Shown here in pieces: positions 25,101 to 35,731 of a DNA stretch of 64,000 bases; the stretch's first letter is position 1, and the number at the start of each line of letters is the position of its first letter. Both the position numbers and the translations under genes were made by a program. The notes under the pieces were generated by a model. That model was not told the DNA's origin and did not search any database. It saw only the letters and a list, made by a program, of their open reading frames with translations. This DNA is from Tribonema minus (taxonomy: Eukaryota; Sar; Xanthophyceae; Tribonematales; Tribonemataceae). The stretch spans positions 124,001-188,000 of the forward strand of contig JAFCMP010000490.1 in the NCBI GenBank assembly GCA_017506865.1, written 5' to 3'.

Positions 25101-28100
25101 GTACATTGAAGCGGAAAACAAGAGGCTGGAGAGGGACCCAATCAGGTATGTATGAATGTATGCATGTATATGTTGAGGTACATGTCGAAGTATATCATGC
25201 TTGCACCTTTCATTTATGCACCCATGTGTCGCTAGCATCGCAGCCATCTCTGTTGTGCTGTGCTCATGAACTTCTGTAGCATAGAGTTTACACAGCTGCT
25301 TGCGTAGCGTAAGGGATAGGGTTAGGTAAACCCTACCCTCTGCTGCGCTGCGCCGAGTTGCACGTTACTCTACCGTGCGTGCAAGTTGCTGGTGCCTGTG
25401 CTGCACACGACACCTGGCTTGCAAGTTCAGTGTTGTACCATGTGAAGCGGCATCCGACACGAAGCGGCGACTCCGCTTTAATCAGCTGAGCATTGCGGCC
25501 ATATCTGCGAACCCTAACATCTAGGTCCATGACGTCTGCAGGTCACCATGTCGGTGGCAGCCACGTTTGCAGAAGGTGCACCCATTGTCAGCCACATTCT
25601 AGGCTGTGTGCATTTGCTGACACATGTGCACGAGGTATGCGCGTGAAAGACTGACTTCCTTGCAGCATGCAGAGTATGATGCTTTCTGAATAGATTTACT
25701 TGCCTGATGTCAATGGCCTTCGTGTTAACGACCGATGGAATATTAAAGTTGCGCCATGTGACTGCACAGGTCGTTCGACGCGCGAGAGATCATGATCCGC
25801 ATGGAGTACCGGTTCTGCCCCAACATGATCCTCATTGACACCCCCGGCCTCATTCAGGCACCCAGGGGCAAGCATCTCAACGCTCAGCAACAAGCCCTGC
25901 TTCAGGTATGTGTGAGTATGTGTTTAGCCGCAATATGATACTCATTTACACCCCGGGCCTCATATGTACAGGCGCCCAGGGGAAAACATATCAGATGCTC
26001 AGCAACAACAACAAAAAAGCGCTGCCACAGGTATGTACGAGCGTGCATGCGCCTACATACCACTCTGTACTGTTTGCTACTGGATTGGGGGCAAGCATCT
26101 CAATGCTCAGCAAGTGCCGCTACACGTGTGCACAGGTGTCCATGCATGCACCTACGTGCCTATTCTACAGTGCTGCCGTCAAAGCAGATATCTGTCTGGC
26201 CCCACCTAACCCATAATGGAGCTGATGTCGAAATTGTAGTAGACCGACTTGTTCGTCCTCAACTCACATCACCATAAGTTCAACAGCAAGTTCAACATTC
26301 TCCTCAGGGCGGTCCTGTCTCACACAAACTGCATGAGCCCGCATGCATACTTACACACATGATGCACAATGGCACTGCACCATCTGCACTGTTTTGCCTG
26401 CCGCTTTCGGCGCGCTTACCGCCCTGCATGAAGGCACGCAGCTAGACTAGTCATGTTGCTTGTGGCTGTGCACATCATCAAGTACTCAGGCTTTGCAGTG
26501 TTTCATGCGACTGAGTGAGCATGTTATGAATGCTGCTGCGACTGCTGTGTACTCTGTGTAGACCACATTCGGAATACCTGTGTTTTGACTTCTGGGTGCA
26601 ATGTAACATTTGCCATGCAGCCCCCCTTACGCTTAGGATCAGACCCTAGGTTTAGGGTTAGGGCTCGGACTCTGCATACAACATGCTTCGAGTACGTACA
26701 CCTACATAGGGTATGTAGGGTATGTTGTGCACTGCATACCTATACTATGCTCATTTGTGTGATCTGATGATGCTGAGAGTCCACAGGTGGCCAGGGAGAG
26801 TGAACAGCTGGTTCTGCAGAAGATGCGGTGCGAGGACTACATCATACTGTGCGTCGAAGACACCACCGACTGGAAACACGCAACGACGCGCAACGTCGTC
26901 ATGCAGGTATGTAGGTAGCCAATCAACGCATACCCTGTATACATACTCTACGTTTCTGATCGTGCATTGAGGACACCACCGACTAGAAACACGCGACCAC
27001 GCGCAATGTTGTCATGCAGGTCAGTGTGCATACCCTACATACCCCCAATGCGCTCTTTGTGCAACTGGTAACTTGAGTCGGCAATGTGCCATGATAAACA
27101 ACGTTGTTGTGCAGGTATATATGTAGCGTGCGTACGTACACTGCATACCCCAATGCGGTCTTTTCATTCGTGCATACTTTCAGTTGATAATTGCACTGCT
27201 TGGAGAATATGATTCCAACTATATTTAGCGGGCCTCGAGTAGAAGTCGTGTAAACCATGATCTATGGTATCAAAGCGCTGCCACAGTGCCAGCGGGAGCA
27301 ACTTCAGCCCTTATCTGTGTCTGTGGGTGGCTGAAGTATGTATGCAAGCACCTGAAGTTTGCAGTGTACTTACAATGGCGGCTTACATTTTGTGTTTCAT
27401 AACATGAACACAGGTGGACCCCTCTCTGGTCATGACATACATACATACATACATACCCCATATGTGTGGCACGCAGGTGGACCCCTCTCTGGAACGCACC
27501 GTGCTGGTGTGCACTAAGCTGGACATGACATACATACATGCCCCTCTCTGGTCATGACATACATACATACATACCCCATATGTGTGGTGCGCAGGTGGAC
27601 CCTTCTCTGGAGCGTACCGTGCTGGTGTGCACTAAGCTGGACACCAAAATACCGCAATTCAGCACGGGAGAGGACCTGCAAGACTTCATCGAAGCGCCCC
27701 TCATGCAGAAGATGTATGGGTCGCTGCTTGGCGGGTGAGTCATTGAGTCCAAATCATTGAGTACTTGGAGCGGTGGATCATCGAGCAAAGTCAGTGAGTG
27801 CACGAGAACAGCGTTACGGGCCCGTCGTTCAGGACAGACATGAGCCGCTGCAGCGTGGGTGAGTCATTGAGTAAAGTCAAAGTTTTTGAACACACACAAG
27901 GAGACAAGGCATTATTATGCCTTGTCCGACACAAACATGATGCGCCTTGTCAGGTACAAGAGGCATGGGCTGCTGCACGGCAACAGAAAGTCATCAACGC
28001 TTTTTATGATCGCACACAACGTATATGTGCGCTGAGTGGTTGATTGATCTAACACTAGCAACACCTGGTTTCTCGTTGATTTGTCAACAGCCGGCTGTAG

Positions 28101-31100
28101 TACGTGCGCTGAGTGGTAGATTGATCTAACAATAGTAATACCTGGTTTCCTGTACATTTGTCAACAGTCGGCTGTAGTACACCACTGCAATGTACAACAG
28201 CAGTGGCGGAGTCGCAGCACGGTCAATGGTACAGTGGTTCAGAGTCCTTCGTTTGCGCATCAAGGCACCTCACTCTACTTGCAAGAGTCACGCTGATGTA
28301 TGGTGCAGCAACACCACAAAAAGGGTTTTTGATTCGTTTCCACTCATGCCATGTGCATGATGCAGGCCGTGCTTCGCCAGCGTGCCGTCAGGCCGTGTGG
28401 GCCGCGGAGTCATTCATGAGGCAACAATGCGCCAAATAAGCACGCACTCACACATGTGCTTACGTGTGATTGCTAATCGAGCATCACTACTATGTGCATA
28501 TCGCAGGCCGTTTTTCACTAGCGTGCCGTTGGCCACGGTCGCAAGTCATTCGTGAAGCAAAAACGCAGCAAATAAGCACACACGCTCACATGCGCATACG
28601 TGCGTGCTACACGTTGCCTAATCGAGTACAATTACTTCGTGCACATTGCAGGCCGTTCTTCACCAGCGTGCCATCGGGCCGCGTCGGACGCGGCCGCGAG
28701 TCCACCTACCTGAGCAATGAGGCCTTTGTAGCAGGCGTCAGACGCGCCGAAAGGGACGACTCCATGGGCGTTGCGGCAAAGCTGGGGCCGGCGGCGGGGG
28801 CGTACTGCCTGCCGCGTGTTGGCGTGTCACGGCTCAGGCGGTTCCTGGAGCGTCGCGTTGAAGATTGCTACAAGTGAGTTGAAGTAGTAGAAAGGGTGTA
28901 CCCATGCTGCGCATTGACGTGTCACAAGCTTAGACTGTTATTGGAGCGCCAAGTTGAAGATTGCTGCATCTGAGTTGAAGTACTGGTAAGGGTGACGCGT
29001 GTCGGCGTGTTACGGCTCAGGCGGTTCCTGGAGCGTCGCGTTGAAGATTGCCACAAAAGAGTTGAAATAGTAGGAAAGGCGTGTGCCTAGCAACCGGCTG
29101 AGATCAACCGGAAGCCGATGTAGTGAGAATTCGAGATCTCCTGCAGGTTCACTGGCCTCCACAATTCACAAGGTCAAAGGTTGCCTGTGCAACGTCCAAC
29201 GTCGATATGCCTTGCACGTTTATGCTCTGTGATTACTCTCGAGTGGGGGAGATGCATTTGCCGAAGCGCTGCTTGTGCATCTGACCGGCATTGCGTCATC
29301 ACATGTTGTGCATGCACGGCAGGCGGCATGCAATACTGCATCGTGTACTCTGCATGTCCTCTTTGTGTACCCCGCATGCACCCACTCGAGTACTACTGAA
29401 CCCTGCTGCCTGCGCAATCTGACCGCCATCGCCACACGGTGTACGCGTTTCTGCATCTGCAGGCGCAACGTGGCGCGCATCGTGCCGCTGCTGCAGCGTG
29501 AACTGACTAAGGCGGAAGCGCGACTGCTGGCCACGGAGCGCGAGATGTCGGTTAGTCAGCACTGCTATTAGCCACGTTCTCGCTTCAAGTGTGGCCTTGG
29601 AACAGGAGCAATTGTGATGGAAGGTCTTCACTGGTAATGTGACATCACGTACATGCATGATTGACAAACCTACGTCGGCACTGCTATTAGCCATGTTGTC
29701 GCTTCAAGTGTGACCGCGTCTCGTGTGTCAGCACGAGCTGGTCCAGGCAGACATACGGCTGGTGACCACGAGATATTGCCACATGTGCTTGCAGCTGTGC
29801 AGATGAGCTCAGAAGAGCGTGTGTCGCTGCAACCAATTCACAAGTGTGTGGCCTTTGAAACAGCGGTTGCCGGCATTGGCACAATGGCATGATGGCGCAT
29901 CATCTTTGCAGTCGGAAGGTGTGTAACCCTAACCCTAACCCTTAATGTGTCACAGCGTACGCAGTGGTACATAGGTAGGTACCGTGCAACGGTAAACTGC
30001 AACTGTCGGCGCGCCACAAGCACAGTTCTGAGGCGCGAGCACACGCAGAGGAACATCGCGCGCACCTCTTTTTCCTGAATTGCGTGAATTTCCTGCGTTT
30101 TCTTACAGGCGCTTGAGCATTATCGCAAGCACTCTGTTTTTATTATTATTGAGCTGCATGGATTTTTCTGCGTTTTCTCACAGTCAAGCCACATTGCAGG
30201 CACTCTTTTCCCTGAGCTGCGTGATTTTTCCTGCGTTTTCTCACAGGCGCTCAGCCTGGACCAGCTGAAAGCAGGCGCAAAGGACTACAGCGAGCACTAT
30301 CTTTCCTGAGCTGCATGCACTTTCCTGCGTTTCCTCACACACGCCTATCTTTTCCTGCATTGCATAAATTTTCCTGCATTTTCTCACAGGCGCTCAGCCT
30401 GGACCAGCTAAAAGCAGGCGCGGAGGACTACCGCGAACACTTTGTGCGCGCACTCGGCAGCGCCATACAAGGCACCATTCAGGCGCCGCCGGACCAGTTT
30501 GGCGAGACCCTGGAGAGCGAGCAGTTACAGGCCGGCAGTTTCATCGACGCCGGCCGCGTGGACACCGACCAATGGGATCGCCTCATGGAGGTGAATTACA
30601 TACTAGTGATATAAGCGTTGCTTGTATTCAAAGTGTATACTTCTACGTCGAAGTATATAGAGCTGCCTTGAGTCTGGCCGCGTGGACACCGACCAATGGG
30701 ACCGCCTCATGGAGGTGACATACAATACATGCGAAGCTTGGTGAACGCGCGCATGTATCATTGTACTTCTACTTTGTTCACTTCCAAAGGGGCGGAACCC
30801 CAGCTACTGCAGAACAAGTATACTTCGAGGTACTTGAGCATCATTGGTGCCGGCGGTGCGCACAACGACCAATAGAATCACCTCATGAAGGTGAGCGCAT
30901 GCATGTGCATGGCTGGGCCCCAATATAGCATCTCCCTCACCGCCTCTTCAGGGGCGATTAGTGCGTGCAACATGATTAGAGTTCATCATACATACCCACA
31001 TGCACAAATACACATGCACGCTACCTTGCATTTTTCATCGTCAGATTCTATGACAGGTGGCATCATCGCTCGTCGCCGGCTGCGCGAGTTAGCTTCAGTG

Positions 31101-34100
31101 TACATACCTACATGTATACGTTGCAATGGCCTGTTCAGCGATGCGCGCAGGGCCACCTTTACTACACGAGTTTGCCGCCTACATGCATACATGCCCTCAC
31201 TTAAGTCCTCACAAAACGGCTGTGCAACAGGCGAAGGTCGGCAACAGCGCACACCGCTTGTTCGGCGACAAACGCCATACTGCACAAGTTCGGCTTTTAC
31301 ATGTATATTAACATGCACACATACGCAAATACCTTAGGCTGAATGTTCGCGAGGTTGTCTTCACCTTCTACTGTGCATGTTTACCTACATGCACGCATAC
31401 CCACATACGTACCCTAACTGAAGTTTGCAATTATCATGACAGGTGGAGGTCGGCAACAGCGCTCACCGGCTCTTCGGCGGCGCGCAGTACCCACCTTTAC
31501 TTACAAGTTCACCTTCTACATACATTCGTACCCTTACCTGACCCCCTCTCAAATGGCTGTGCGACAGGTGGAGGTCGGCAACAGCGCTCACCGCCTGTTC
31601 GGCGGCGCGCAGTACCACCGCCTGCTGCGTGAGTTCGCGTTCGCCGTGCGCCAGATGTATACCTGCATGCTCGCATACCTACATACGTACCCTAACTTAA
31701 GTCTGCAATCCTCACGACAGGTAGAGGTAGGCAACAGCGCTCACCGCCTGTTCGGCGGCGCGCAGTACCACCGCGTGCTGCGCGAGTTCGCGTACGCCGT
31801 GCGCCACATGTCATCCCCCGAGATCACCGAAGACGAGATCGCCAACGCGGCGGGCATGGGCGACATGCACGACGGCGTGAACTTCATGCGCGCGGCGTGC
31901 GTTATCGCCGTGGAAAAGGCGCGGCTGGGCTTCGATCCCCTGCTGGAGAGCTTGCGAGTCAGGGCGGTGCACGTGCTGAAGCGCGTGTTTGCGGTGGTGG
32001 AGCACATGTTGAAGAGGGATGGGCTCGCCATGAGCGAGGGCCACCAGAAGCCGTTCTCGTTCATCGTGCGCCGCATCTACGAGAACTTCATCGAGGTGCG
32101 TGCTGCTATGGTTTCAGGCGTGGGCATGTATGCATGCATTCATAAGAACTTTATAGAGGTATGTGTGTACGCTTCAGATGTAGGCATGTAAGTGCGCTTT
32201 CTAATTTCATGATGGTACTACCAGAAGCTGTTCTCATTCATTGTGCACGAGAACTTCATGGAGGTATGTACGTATGCTGCATGCATATAGGTATGCATGT
32301 AGGTGCATTTCTTGATCTCATAGCCGCTCTCGTTCATCGTGCGGCGCATCTACGAGAACTTCGTTGAGGTGTGCTGTGTCTGTAGGTGTGCCTCAGAGGT
32401 AGGCCTACATGTATGAGAACTGGATGAGGTATGCATATACGCTTCAGGTATAGGCATGTATGTACATTGGGGTTTAAGCATGAATGAGAGCCATCCAAAG
32501 CCGTTGTCATTCATCGGGCATCTGTGCATACCTGTTGTTTGCTTCAGGTGAAGGCAAGTATGTATTGCAACAAGTGAGAGGTGCGCCACCTGCATATTCA
32601 TTGGTGCATGCAGTACGTCTCATACTTCGTACTTCAAAAAAGTAGTTCACATTCTGACAACAGTCCACTCCGCAGTCCACACTCAGTTCACACCATGATC
32701 ACCTTTACCCGTCAAATGCACACCTGGGGTCGCTGACGTTTTTTTCCTCACACAACACATGTGCAGGCCAGCATGGACGACTGCCTGATGCAGTTCATAT
32801 ACAGTGTCCACCATGATTACGTGTACCCCATCAAATGTACACCTGACCTCCACTCAACCATTCTTCACTTACACGCCCTCTGCAGGCCAGCGTGGACGAC
32901 TGCCTGGCGCAGTTCATATACAGTACACACACGGTACATGTACCTGTCAGAATGCACATTTACCTCACCACCACTCAAACTTTCTGCACTCAACTTGACC
33001 TTTGAAGGCCAGCGTGGACGACTGCCTGGTGCGGTGCCGCGACGATCTCAAGGCGCTCACGCGCTTCGTCACCTGGGACCTCGGAGAACGTTCCTCGGGC
33101 GCGCTCCACAGATCTCTCCCCGACACCACCACCGTCCAGATCTGCTCCCTAGCCGTGCAGCAGCGCAACCGCCGCCACGGCGTCAGTTCAGGATCGCGCG
33201 GCGGAACGGCGCCCGCCAGGGAGAACGTTCTTGACCAGTGGCAGGCTGCCAATAGCGCGGGGTTGGGAGGCGCGGGGGCTGTGACCAATCAGAGGGACTA
33301 TCTGGACCTGATGCAGCTGATGGAGGAGGCGGCATGCACGCGCAGGTGTGTGAATTTACGCAGTGAATGAATGAGTTCATGAATGCATGCATTGGTTGAG
33401 CAGACGATGGAGGAGGCGGCGTGCACGCGTAGGTGTGTGAATTCACGTGGTGAATGAATGAATTCATGAGTGAATGCATTGTTTGAGCAGACGATCGAGG
33501 AGGCGGCGTGCACGCGCAGGTGTGAATTCATCAGCGAAAATCACAAGTGAATGCATTGGGCAGATGCCGGTGAAGCTGCGGCTGACTGACACGAATGAGA
33601 AGAGTGGCACACTCATTTATAAATGTGTGCACATGGGCTGTTTCATCACTGGCCCAGTACGGGTGCGGATGGAATGGGGATGATGATGCTCAGCAGTGGT
33701 GGCAGTGCTCAGATGCCTTCTACCGATGGCATGCTCTGCAGTTTTCTTCTTCTGCAAGGCATGCATTCAGCCCCCAGCACAGATCTATCTATGCATTGAG
33801 CAGTGTGGAAACTCAACAACTCATATATGCCCATGGTGTCCGGGCGCATGTGGCGTCGGGCCTGCAACATGAGACTGGAGCAATTCAGAGCATGCACGTC
33901 AGCAGTACACACCAGCAGGCACTCATTGTTGAACAAATAAATTGTTTCTCCCGTCCTATGTACGTGTGCACGTTGCAGCAATGCGGACAGGACGGGGGCA
34001 GTGGTGGCAGCGCTCGTGCGCCACGTGATGGGGTCGTGGCGCGAGCACTTTGCAAGGAGCGTCGCCATGAAGTTCAACTGCTTCTTCCTCATGCCCTTTG

Positions 34101-35731
34101 TGGACACCTTCCCGTTCTACCTGCGCACCGAGCTAGACAAGGTGAGCGTCTGCAAGCCCTGCGGTGGTCAACGCCACTGTCAGTACCAAAAACGTCGTTG
34201 TGGATGCTTGACGTAGCTCAGGGGGAGTGGGGTGCGATGCACAACGGGACATGATATGGGGGCACCCCTCTTTGGCAACTTCAATACTGACTTCAAAATC
34301 ACTCATGAACGTTTTTGAACTTTGCCAAAGCCCGTGCAGCGCTCGCAAGGGCGATGCTGGCTGACTCTGTCGTCAGCTGCTAGCCGCCAAATTGAACTTC
34401 AAGGTTTGATCACCTCATCTGATGAGCCTAATCATCTATGTATGCGCTGCACAGGTCTACAGCGGGGATCTGGCGGGGCTCTTTGACATTGCCGAGGCAC
34501 GCGCAGCGCTTGCAAGGCGACGTGAGGAACTCATTGCGGAGTGCAAGGCGTGCCACCAGATTCAGGTGTGCATGTACTTCTATGCTTTTGCACAACGCTC
34601 AGCCATGTAGGGTTAGCGTGAGGGTTAGGTCTGGAGTGCAAGGCGTGCCACCAGATTCAGGTATGTATGTATGTATGTATGCATATGCACAACGCTCAGC
34701 CATGTAGGGTTAGCGTGAGGGTTAGGTCTGGAGAGCAAGGCGTGCCACCAGACATCAGGCATGTATGTATGTATGCTTGTGCACAACGCTCAGCCATGTA
34801 GGTCTAGCAGAAGCATTAGGTGTCGAGAGCAAGGCGTGTCACCAGAGAGCAGGTATGTGTGGGTATGCATATGCACAGCTGCAGCATGTACTTCATTTAC
34901 TTCCGCTGGAGGGGCAGAAACCCTATGCCAATCCCCACATGCGCTGTGCATGTCGCTGGACACACGCAGCATGTACTTTTTATCAATTCTCGCTCAGGGC
35001 GCGTAAAAGCCCAGATGAATGGTATCCAAGTTTGCTGTATGGAATCTACATGTCATGTGACAGTCTGAAAGTGTCTCAATGATGACCGCAGCATGTACCT
35101 ACACGCCCCCCACACCCCTCTCTCACCCACCATCCCGCCTGAACCCCCCCCCCCCCCCCACCCCCCCTTCCCCCTCCAGGGCAAGTTTGACCTCATCAAC
35201 GCTCAGCTCAACGCGGCGCACGCGCTGTACGACAGAGACGCCGCCGACACGGCCGACGCGCTGGCATCGCTCGACGCAGGCGCAGGCGGCGGCTGGTCAT
35301 CACTTGAACTTGAAGATGATGAAGACAGCGCCGACGAGGGTTTGGGGGCGCTGTTCGGGGAAGCTGCGGGGGGCGATGTTGCGACTGCAGAGGGCGGGAG
35401 GGGGGCGTCGCAGAGAGCGGGGGACTCCCTATTCGATGACCTCTCGGAGGAGGAGAAGGGGGGCGTGATCGTCAACGCGATGCGCTACGGTGACGACTCG
35501 GACTGGGACCTGTCCGAGTTTGAGTCTGAGGCGCCGGAACTGCAGACACAATCGCGGCGGCGGCAGCAGCGATATCCGCCGTACGTTGCTGCCAGGGGGG
35601 ATTCGCCGCAGCCTGCTGTGAGCTTGGGGGGCGGTGGTGCAGGGCGGGCTAGTCAGCGACCCACCGCTGCTGCGTTCAACCGCCAGTCCTCTAAGCGGCA
35701 TCGGCAGCAGTGGCGCAACAACGAGCTGTAG
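22118..35731 (+). CDS. DRP5B: Plastid-division dynamin-related GTPase (ARC5/DRP5B type), 14 exons
   Basis: DRP5B forms a contractile ring on the outside of the dividing plastid. Exons: 22118-22408, 23838-24055, 25080-25145, 25770-25905, 26787-26906, 27595-27734, 28652-28873, 29463-29550, 30390-30590, 31721-32095, 33008-33345, 33979-34141, 34455-34565, 35180-35731. All junctions are GT-AG and phases agree, giving 1006 residues. The P-loop GHQTSGKS is at residues 112-119, DTPG at 215-218 and TKLD at 290-293. ARC5-specific stretches include LYEAYNMLHSLAQ, GFQFNQVGGGTKTRRPI, PFFTSVPSGRVG, APPDQFGETL, LFGGAQYHR and MKFNCFFLMPFVD. Two features are unusual. Residues 1-32 look like a signal peptide (basic start, hydrophobic 13-29, ARA end). 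The last 183 residues form an acidic then Gly/Arg/Gln-rich tail beyond the usual ARC5 end. Confidence 0.9.
24248..24368 (+). repeat. Echo of exon 2 (3' half plus donor)
   Basis: This repeats 23938-24058 with few changes: the poly-G run, AACGCGGCGGCCGATAGC, the TACAACCC-GACTGCGACC block and a GTGAGC donor. It sits in intron 2 and has no matching acceptor, so it should not be spliced as an exon. The poly-G run differs in length from the parent. Confidence 0.85.
25910..26135 (+). repeat. Two echoes of exon 4 (3' end plus donor)
   Basis: At 25910-26036 a degenerate copy of the CCGCAACATGATCCTCATT, CACCCCGGGCCTCAT, CAGGCGCCCAGGGG and CTCAGCAACAA blocks ends in CAGGTATGT. A shorter one at 26090-26135 keeps GCAAGCATCTCAATGCTCAG and ends in CAGGTGTC. 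Confidence 0.75.
26965..27125 (+). repeat. Echoes of exon 5 (3' end plus donor)
   Basis: At 26970-27025 the ACACCACCGACT-GAAACACG and GTTGTCATGCAGGT blocks recur with in-frame breaks (TAG for the Trp codon). A remnant at 27098-27125 keeps AACGTTGTTGTGCAGGTAT. Confidence 0.75.
27414..27535 (+). repeat. Two echoes of exon 6 (acceptor plus 5' end)
   Basis: CAGGTGGACCCCTCTCTGG occurs at about 27412 and 27475, the second continuing to ACTAAGCTGGACATGACAT before breaking off. Each copy is preceded by ACATACATAC repeats and followed by TCATGACATACATAC-type sequence. The true exon 6 starts at 27595 behind the same leader. Confidence 0.85.
27815..27875 (+). repeat. Echo of exon 6 (3' end plus donor)
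   Basis: GCCGCTGCAGCGTGGGTGAGTCATTGAG mirrors the real end of exon 6 (GTCGCTGCTTGGCGG then GTGAGTCATTGAG). The coding part is strongly decayed but the donor is intact. Confidence 0.65.
28365..28566 (+). repeat. Two echoes of exon 7 (acceptor plus 5' end)
   Basis: Degenerate copies at about 28365-28425 and 28503-28566 begin GCAGGCCGT and keep CAGCGTGCCGT or TAGCGTGCCGT, then a GGCCG-like block. They lie upstream of the real exon 7 (28652) with similar spacing, each behind an ACACGCTCACA or CATGTGCAT-like leader. Confidence 0.8.
28918..29090 (+). repeat. Two echoes of exon 7 (3' end plus donor)
   Basis: The second copy (about 29000-29085) is good: GGCGTGTTACGGCTCAGG, then CGGTTCCTGGAGCGTCGCG, then TTGAAGATTGCCACAAAAGA. 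The donor GT is lost there (AAGAGTT). The first (28918-28985) is decayed. Confidence 0.8.
29660..29715 (+). repeat. Repeat of the start of intron 8
   Basis: The intron sequence after exon 8 (CAGCACTGCTATTAGCCACG then TTCTCGCTTCAAGTGTG) recurs here as GGCACTGCTATTAGCCATG then TTGTCGCTTCAAGTGTG. A duplication therefore included the intron flank. Confidence 0.8.
30165..30300 (+). repeat. Echo of exon 9 (acceptor plus 5' end)
   Basis: TTTTCTCACAGGCGCTCAGC followed by CTGGACCAGCTGAAAGCAGG and GACTACAGCGAGCACT copies the start of exon 9 at 30390. The TTCCTGCGTTTTCTCACA leader also recurs at about 30090, 30165 and 30320. The copy has an intact acceptor. Confidence 0.85.
30676..30895 (+). repeat. 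Two echoes of exon 9 (3' end plus donor)
   Basis: At 30676-30720 the GGCCGCGTGGACACCGACC then AATGGGACCGCCTCATGGAG block and a GTGACA donor are almost unchanged. At 30850-30895 a more decayed copy ends CCTCATGAAGGTGAGC. Confidence 0.85.
31208..31655 (+). repeat. Three echoes of exon 10 (acceptor plus 5' end)
   Basis: Copies start at about 31232, 31443 and 31568; the real exon starts at 31721. Each has an ACAG acceptor followed by AGGTCGGCAACAGCGC and CACCG-CT-TTCGGCG. The third keeps the exon frame for over 25 codons (through the LFGGAQYHR motif). All share a CTCACAAAACGGCTGTGCAA-like leader. These acceptors could compete in splicing. Confidence 0.9.
32138..32440 (+). repeat. Four echoes of exon 10 (3' end plus donor)
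   Basis: Copies end near 32165, 32265, 32372 and 32435. The best one (32320-32372) keeps TCTCGTTCATCGTGCGGCGC then ATCTACGAGAACTTCGTTGA before GTGTGC. Others end in GAGGTATGT. The real exon ends at 32095. Confidence 0.85.
32762..32935 (+). repeat. Two echoes of exon 11 (acceptor plus 5' end)
   Basis: TGCAGGCCAGCATGGACGAC (about 32763) and TGCAGGCCAGCGTGGACGAC (about 32881) precede the real exon (33008). Both continue TGCCTG then run into GCAGTTCATATACAGT. Confidence 0.9.
33398..33535 (+). repeat. Two echoes of exon 11 (3' end plus donor)
   Basis: GGAGGAGGCGGCGTGCACGC followed by (G/T)AGGTGTG occurs at about 33408 and 33498 after the real exon end at 33345. The intron flank (GAATGAATGAATTCATGAG type) is duplicated with it. 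Confidence 0.9.
34326..34362 (+). repeat. Weak echo of exon 13
   Basis: GCCCGTGCAGCGCTCGCAAG then GGCGATG resembles the exon 13 stretch for ARAALARRRE (34498-34530). No splice site is attached. Confidence 0.5.
34628..34862 (+). repeat. Three echoes of exon 13 (3' end plus donor)
   Basis: GCAAGGCGTGCCACCAGATT with CAGGTATGTATG (34639) and two decayed copies (34736, 34830) follow the real exon end at 34565. A TATG microsatellite and an ACAACGCTCAGCCATGTAGG block are duplicated with each copy. Confidence 0.85.

Noticed and set aside
27438..27580. CRISPR-like spacing of ACATACATAC and GTGGACCC repeats in intron 5.
   Set aside because: The repeats are exon 6 echoes plus a simple microsatellite in a eukaryotic intron; spacers are not unique sequences of regular length.
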